DNA from: a virus | Strand: one strand, 5' to 3' | Virus record (IMG/VR): IMGVR_UViG_3300025671_000063 | Location: 1 to 62,987 of that record | DNA: 62,987 nt | Shown here: piece after piece, positions 61,601 through 62,987 of the stretch | Layout: every line of letters begins with the position of its first letter | Numbering within the stretch: the stretch's first letter is position 1 | Notes under the pieces: model-generated | What the model saw: only the letters and a program-made list of their open reading frames with translations | Databases searched by the model: none | What the model was told of the DNA's origin: nothing | Program-made: the position numbers and the translations under genes

Positions 61601-62987
61601 ACAGTTCTTCACTTTGAGCATGAATATGGATGGTACAGACTATGGTATGCTAGATGAGTTCCGAGAGATAACTATAGCAGATAATATATCCAACATGGAG
61701 GAGGAAAATCCGGAAGCTTACAAGAGACTGCGCGACGCAATAGCAGCGCAAAGCACTGAGGAAGCTGCAGATATATTCATGCAGGGTTATAAAAAGTCTA
61801 ACGGTACCGACGCTCAGGGTATGATAACTATTCATTTCCACAGGCGTTTGGGACAGGGTCTTGGTTTGTGGACTGCAGTAGATGAGCAGGTATACAAAGA
61901 GTACATGTCTAAACCCAAGGGGCAAAGAATTTGGGACGGGGAGAGATCACCTATCAGACCTTGGAAAACCTCTTATGACTTTAGAGTTCTCGAAGAGTTT
62001 GGAGGATACAATCACCTTATGGCTGTATCTCATAAGAACTCTTACGTTGTAATGACAGATGAGCTAGTTGAGGGTGTACCTCAGATGAAAAAGCTCAATG
62101 ATTGGATGGAATCCAATAACGTACATGTTGCTAACAGTGTGGAAGCTAAGAAGCTGGGATCGTTCAGAGCGGTCACTGCTGCTAATCTGGAAGAAGCTAG
62201 AATACAAACTTTGCCTTCAAGGGGGTTGAAAGTTCCTCAGATTCTACCAGAAAAGAATACGCAGAAAACCACCTTTGGTAGACAGCCCCGTAAAAATATG
62301 ATTGCTAACATCAATCCTACGGAGACTTACTACCTGCGAGATTCCAACAAGCTTGTAACAGGTAGAGAGCTTATTGATATCTACCAGAAAGCTGTTGTTG
62401 CTAAGCTCAACCAAGGGCATGACAAGGTTGTACAAGACTTGGGGTACGATGAGGTGATGAATGCTACTACTGAAGCTGAGCAAGTAGCAGCACTTAATAA
62501 AATGATACCCAAGCTTAGAGAGCTTCTTACTGAGATAGGTGTTGAAAAAGATCTGCCTCAGAATATAATGGATGCTCTGGATGTAGTGGCTGATGAGAAT
62601 GGGGTCGTTACAACTTTGTTGCCAGCGTCTTTCCCCAGCATACAGCTTAAGCTTGACTCAATAGTTATGAACCTGTTCCGTAAGAACGCCTATCTGATGA
62701 AGATGACAGGTGTGGAAATGGTTCAGTTTGGTGAGTACGGAGGACATGAAAAAGATGGGACTCTGAAGTTCTATGATATAGATAATTCCTCAGGTACAGA
62801 CGTTGTAGTAGGAGCGGAAGTAGACATACGATATGATGTTCTTCAGGACCTAGGAATAGATCCAGAAGATCCTAACGTTGATATTGATGCAGCTCTTAAT
62901 AGACTACTTGGCTATCGTGTTCCTCAGCAAGGTAAGTCTTCTACTCTTATGATGAGGGTTAGGAAGATATTACCTAAGTCTCACCCA
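52659..62987 (+). CDS. Giant virion protein, partial; probable crAss-type packaged RNA polymerase with metalloprotease-like domain
   Basis: The frame is open for 3443 codons to the edge. Parts seen: two VxDPFTGL repeats (5-27); Ala/Gly-rich, possibly membrane-active segments (about 165-215 and 395-460); a long charged coiled-coil region (to about 960); a Ser/Asn-rich linker (about 960-990); beta-rich domains (about 990-1410); a basic linker (about 1415-1460); a zincin-like domain with HEGYH (2034-2038) and possible third ligand in LEEKMADAF (E2090/E2091); then long alpha/beta regions. The last 26 residues begin GYRVPQQGKSS (3418-3428). In related giant phage polymerases, as I recall, a YRxPxQGxxS segment stands shortly before the catalytic DFDxD loop, which would lie just outside the window. 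Such enzymes are packaged and transcribe early genes after ejection. Confidence 0.72.
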   Translation, partial: MSEKVIDPFTGLEVVKSGVVDPFTGLSYDTAPVKDDTPIMPSSTEMFLDGDPNSYLSYGVPVLPGLDIDEMRAQRQSRAEKWGRGLMKAGVTTAMAFTENTLGALNGIGEAIYYRDWTKLADNTTGRAVDSVNAWMQDNFRNYYTKEEQEAIGLENLGYANFWGDKAANGLGYAVASVASLYATGGVGIVTRGLGLAAKGAKAAVGAAAATKAGSRAAGIYRASKAIATAEKLYKTASSSAKVRRGISAAKQAEVGISMSHAEAAVEAREALKHAEETMLDQIAAEKGVDRMQLSQSDRERAREEASKIGNAVYASNMAVLAPTNLAMFGGLFKSKFKASRSSLSGFTKDAKSKQWLDMWSADNAKAWQRTASRYLQNPAKDAVTEAFQEGTQFAIGQAAGAAAEGEGYSSVLDWLGAIGEGGNEILKGDKEGIESVLLGAIIGGFMGGVQSGISRYGKTEEDAQRKKVLDRLNSPTLYKVVDNAEFAKNQETILKKMQDSLESGDHKGYRDAQLELIQENVLFHERNGSIDMFMERIDDAKYMEKEEFAKAFGLPENSDFDHKQIVSDLTQDVKNLVQIKRELDAIAPGQETTGLPRLLTSKDVLEEEKDRLTEEYHMKDFLVRNKSRLLDADGRISKMRAELMDLFNPLSKEERAVAERTIKRLTYNSSKIRRLQKKEREQGLSEGEKEQLASLLAEVDRNEAALEAEEVTDDQLGADKQSYKERLIKPKEEREDKVEPLSPELREALNNITKSISDPSDRLKAEELARDISRLAGDRTQAAYALNELLSNPERRAGYIRRQMKTKEEAAQKEIDKYADNSIASTTTSAELYDLGILAKDKGVSPAARKKLNDEYKRRQENEEVVAVRLNLEDLPVLKKKKQELEAKKEKEELTPEEKIELFVLDTIIPSREALGEQGIEGNRSRQKKAQEAARKKAEEEAAARAAADAKKEADKANQTNDSSTNNTTNPDNDGSRNPRSPSPFQSELYIVNGEFQLKDITTDKNGNTIRRKAVVFKNGEPVPGTDVDPAHPRTIDRGFLKTEEGYKEVMEKGVEFEHVRSTKDNKNLEYIYVKLAGTNTYLGFLPNPMSQGSKTSNLLMELIAGNKVTAKVNTIEYAGKGNFLAETNDQGEPVFKPVSEVLGEDVPPSFVGLGIVQKDNITVIAQNKSDQEINEAQENLNLRRDSMELTAGQVVMVVKLPNGDYTALTTSTKTLGEEGYGRLVDIIAKKGEGNTVSEIKALLGIPNNWIQGKTSFFVTQLKNSGKVIFNFEHKGAIIGMSYDEVSGMLESGAPKFFSYGKMVEETTDEGDVVTVFEREKPKKEGGNASTAEYQRLKEGMLESFKAAAMNSRVQVSKKALQELEGAYTDPVTGKTYASYQEFAIKELLTTSNRFHKGLPTYDHRVSMSVNVQEGANTSETTGSSGRVKPENTEGKKKNTTKKRKGGAGTKHNFGEPTNTEPTSNETKFNPSNAVALTPEEEAELMASITGEGTTAEPPSKDDTSGADRQTRDHRLRQEREAVLQQSDTIPEGDYIKGKTGEKTKDVLTRYVRGYLEEVLTLDIKTASYDAMSKNLVLTLQPGDTELEVRVPMHGMVLGGSVILDVDTKQVINAYFDAIEKAGGADVAGIVSEEEARQLEEGIKNAYELLNEAIEVADYEGIKYQKEYIEAAKAKWQKLFNTPYDEYVKSNTSRQSLAGETDAAFAAEEAGMGAVEDAFVDGFQPDEEAGVPFVWEGNEFRIFTADEIEIVSATKEFVADQGKLGVDIYNGRSFSFASSFKTFPQGLKDEIKRIGDQNASDVSDVPFSLKDSTTGEVSIDTFFFVSGLHPNGEVGYAVANYDSSKLSEDNRRFLAQYLTTETNIPDGKNMAVKQLRENMHAVYIANEIPFAELMKAPNGGVRTGRGGRMGVTFLMKSSPTPETLDALKKRADLLFTRSIENINNKQYVEDLRIKVNGKIQVGPPSYSLKSPSTPKRGKMEQTQAVSWLRARFGKDSVSIYTNMKKVGSAVVHGYMENAAVHLWSNAEVGTEYHEGYHLFFRTLLNDKQREAIYLDALAEFGEPTAEDIEKAKRGQLNITNKEARLLALEEKMADAFRDYVLSQKAPKSFGQRLVKFFKDLYAYIKAFAGKPVAMRQAFRLIESNRIPASYSRTAQAFSPGAAFMMKQYAADPQTFRELRDIAIYKALNEVSASGANMQDLLGSPETANVKGGDSTIRNWFLRSAFHKDSPDIMTGGRTREPISDREFGALQRAYDDPQQFQAVLSDYNIKLGAPEFTHDGEVMPSQMIGEEAADNAQLFLEVYEHWHDKRGELGGVNVRGFRTDIRDRLRDYGFKIYDSEQARERGEVNDKEEGADRNYSVSYAQTDPAAALGDKARRVLSRIPVKSTSESYFGFETYMPIEDIYHEIQTAVVGSESYVDMMEKLKSRSSNISSLTAVYDFIQNLSTPEKALLYSVFSQAMTPYKMIVVESSSSSQPGKPRKVVKIIDSSSKSIERYFTAKWAEQATSVAGIYKVSVSEDGDILDIQANQARLGKALKHYKNIVDLKGTGDRSYEELADMLLALGINIAKDRETAARRVKEALQMEGISVSNFIKRPNTNLKDIMENPNKLGKLGKANYPNIFQTESTTMATISKVIMSKFEAPVAASFFNGLGNLIFPINLKNDMNITSEMVKDVSSEGLQAIMEGEEGSKGTVGSYIRGKDRQGNEVVYNSLAHMMISTKAGKESFEIVDIDSKREGDERAVEYDNFDYNEGLSVDLIMFGSSKDKKYIAIDTQGDRSKLSYMAIDNILNSSVRSSTGFQVLGDNPLEAAIERTYLLDLHRIRVAEKTIESTPDKDLIAGYHDGRYKALQFGGEYRDTTNIAHDAYLHMEMGKPMTKELKKAVKEYVAEVVNRMETTYLEEILKEVGGEERLRLLVANSVQPGNGYVVGKEIEFVKDYIKMNVVGRVISRELLRNGVHFTSGGANYNKRSHLSGTPGRQFFTLSMNMDGTDYGMLDEFREITIADNISNMEEENPEAYKRLRDAIAAQSTEEAADIFMQGYKKSNGTDAQGMITIHFHRRLGQGLGLWTAVDEQVYKEYMSKPKGQRIWDGERSPIRPWKTSYDFRVLEEFGGYNHLMAVSHKNSYVVMTDELVEGVPQMKKLNDWMESNNVHVANSVEAKKLGSFRAVTAANLEEARIQTLPSRGLKVPQILPEKNTQKTTFGRQPRKNMIANINPTETYYLRDSNKLVTGRELIDIYQKAVVAKLNQGHDKVVQDLGYDEVMNATTEAEQVAALNKMIPKLRELLTEIGVEKDLPQNIMDALDVVADENGVVTTLLPASFPSIQLKLDSIVMNLFRKNAYLMKMTGVEMVQFGEYGGHEKDGTLKFYDIDNSSGTDVVVGAEVDIRYDVLQDLGIDPEDPNVDIDAALNRLLGYRVPQQGKSSTLMMRVRKILPKSHP
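58758..58772 (+). other. HEGYH zinc-binding motif inside the giant gene
   Basis: CAT GAA GGA TAT CAC encodes HExxH at residues 2034-2038, preceded by TEY and followed by LFFRTLL. Fifty-two residues later comes LEEKMADAFRDYV, giving a plausible gluzincin-type third ligand. The combination is recurrent in large polyvalent phage proteins. Confidence 0.7.

Noticed and set aside
1-62987. Integrase, transposase, CRISPR array or tape-measure gene
   Set aside because: None seen; the repeats found are short and explained above, and no long hydrophobic tape-like protein exists among the tail genes.

Overview
The window reads as the structural half of a tailed double-stranded DNA phage infecting a member of the Bacteroidota, most likely a crAss-like (Crassvirales-type) podovirus of a marine Flavobacteriia-like host. 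Four things support this. The gene order is terminase, portal, cargo-like protein, acidic scaffold-like protein, major capsid protein, connector/ring-like proteins, fibres and tail hub, then giant cargo proteins, with no sheath, tape measure or integrase. Promoter-like TAnnTTTG (-7) elements of Bacteroidota type stand before several genes. A tail protein carries Cys-bracketed GCTDPxAxNYxPxA repeats, which are typical of marine Bacteroidota surface proteins. The last gene is a giant virion protein whose N-terminal organisation fits the packaged RNA polymerases of crAss-like phages. All names come from reading motifs and recalled families; no search was run.

Layout. Bases 1-845 hold short minus-strand genes, probably the edge of the early block. 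They include an intrinsic terminator, a 16-bp repeat overlapping two start codons, and a compact tRNA-like hairpin. A divergent control region (846-947) separates them from an almost unbroken plus-strand late block. Its front (948-3893) has a 42-aa basic protein, a membrane/coiled-coil protein, a structured untranslated RNA with its own promoter, a T7-lysozyme-type amidase, a GroES-like co-chaperonin, a winged-helix-like protein, a zinc-ribbon protein, a short HU/IHF-like protein and a possible small terminase. Next come the large terminase (3893-5845), portal (5857-8061), an ejected/cargo-like protein, an acidic scaffold-like protein and the major capsid protein (11248-12738). Three further virion genes follow; GC-rich hairpins mark the ends of two high-expression genes.

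Bases 15985-38915 are the host-recognition and lysis region. It holds a 2179-aa cysteine-rich adhesin, several beta-rich fibre genes sharing an N-terminal anchor motif, two related small proteins resembling the DUF1617-type family, a 3-TM holin, a spanin-like membrane protein, a calcineurin-like phosphoesterase and a ring/connector protein. Bases 38965-52659 encode a very basic protein, two tail-connector proteins, a 2118-aa tail hub/stabilisation protein and two large Lys/Glu-rich cargo proteins. From 52659 a single frame stays open to the right edge (at least 3443 codons). It contains a HEGYH zinc-protease motif and ends in a GYRVPQQGKSS segment that, in related phage polymerases, precedes the catalytic DFDxD loop.

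The most unusual items are the structured RNA upstream of the amidase (a classic H-type pseudoknot at its 5' end, nested helices, and an alternative pairing near the amidase start), the mini-tRNA-like hairpin, and the truncated giant polymerase candidate.
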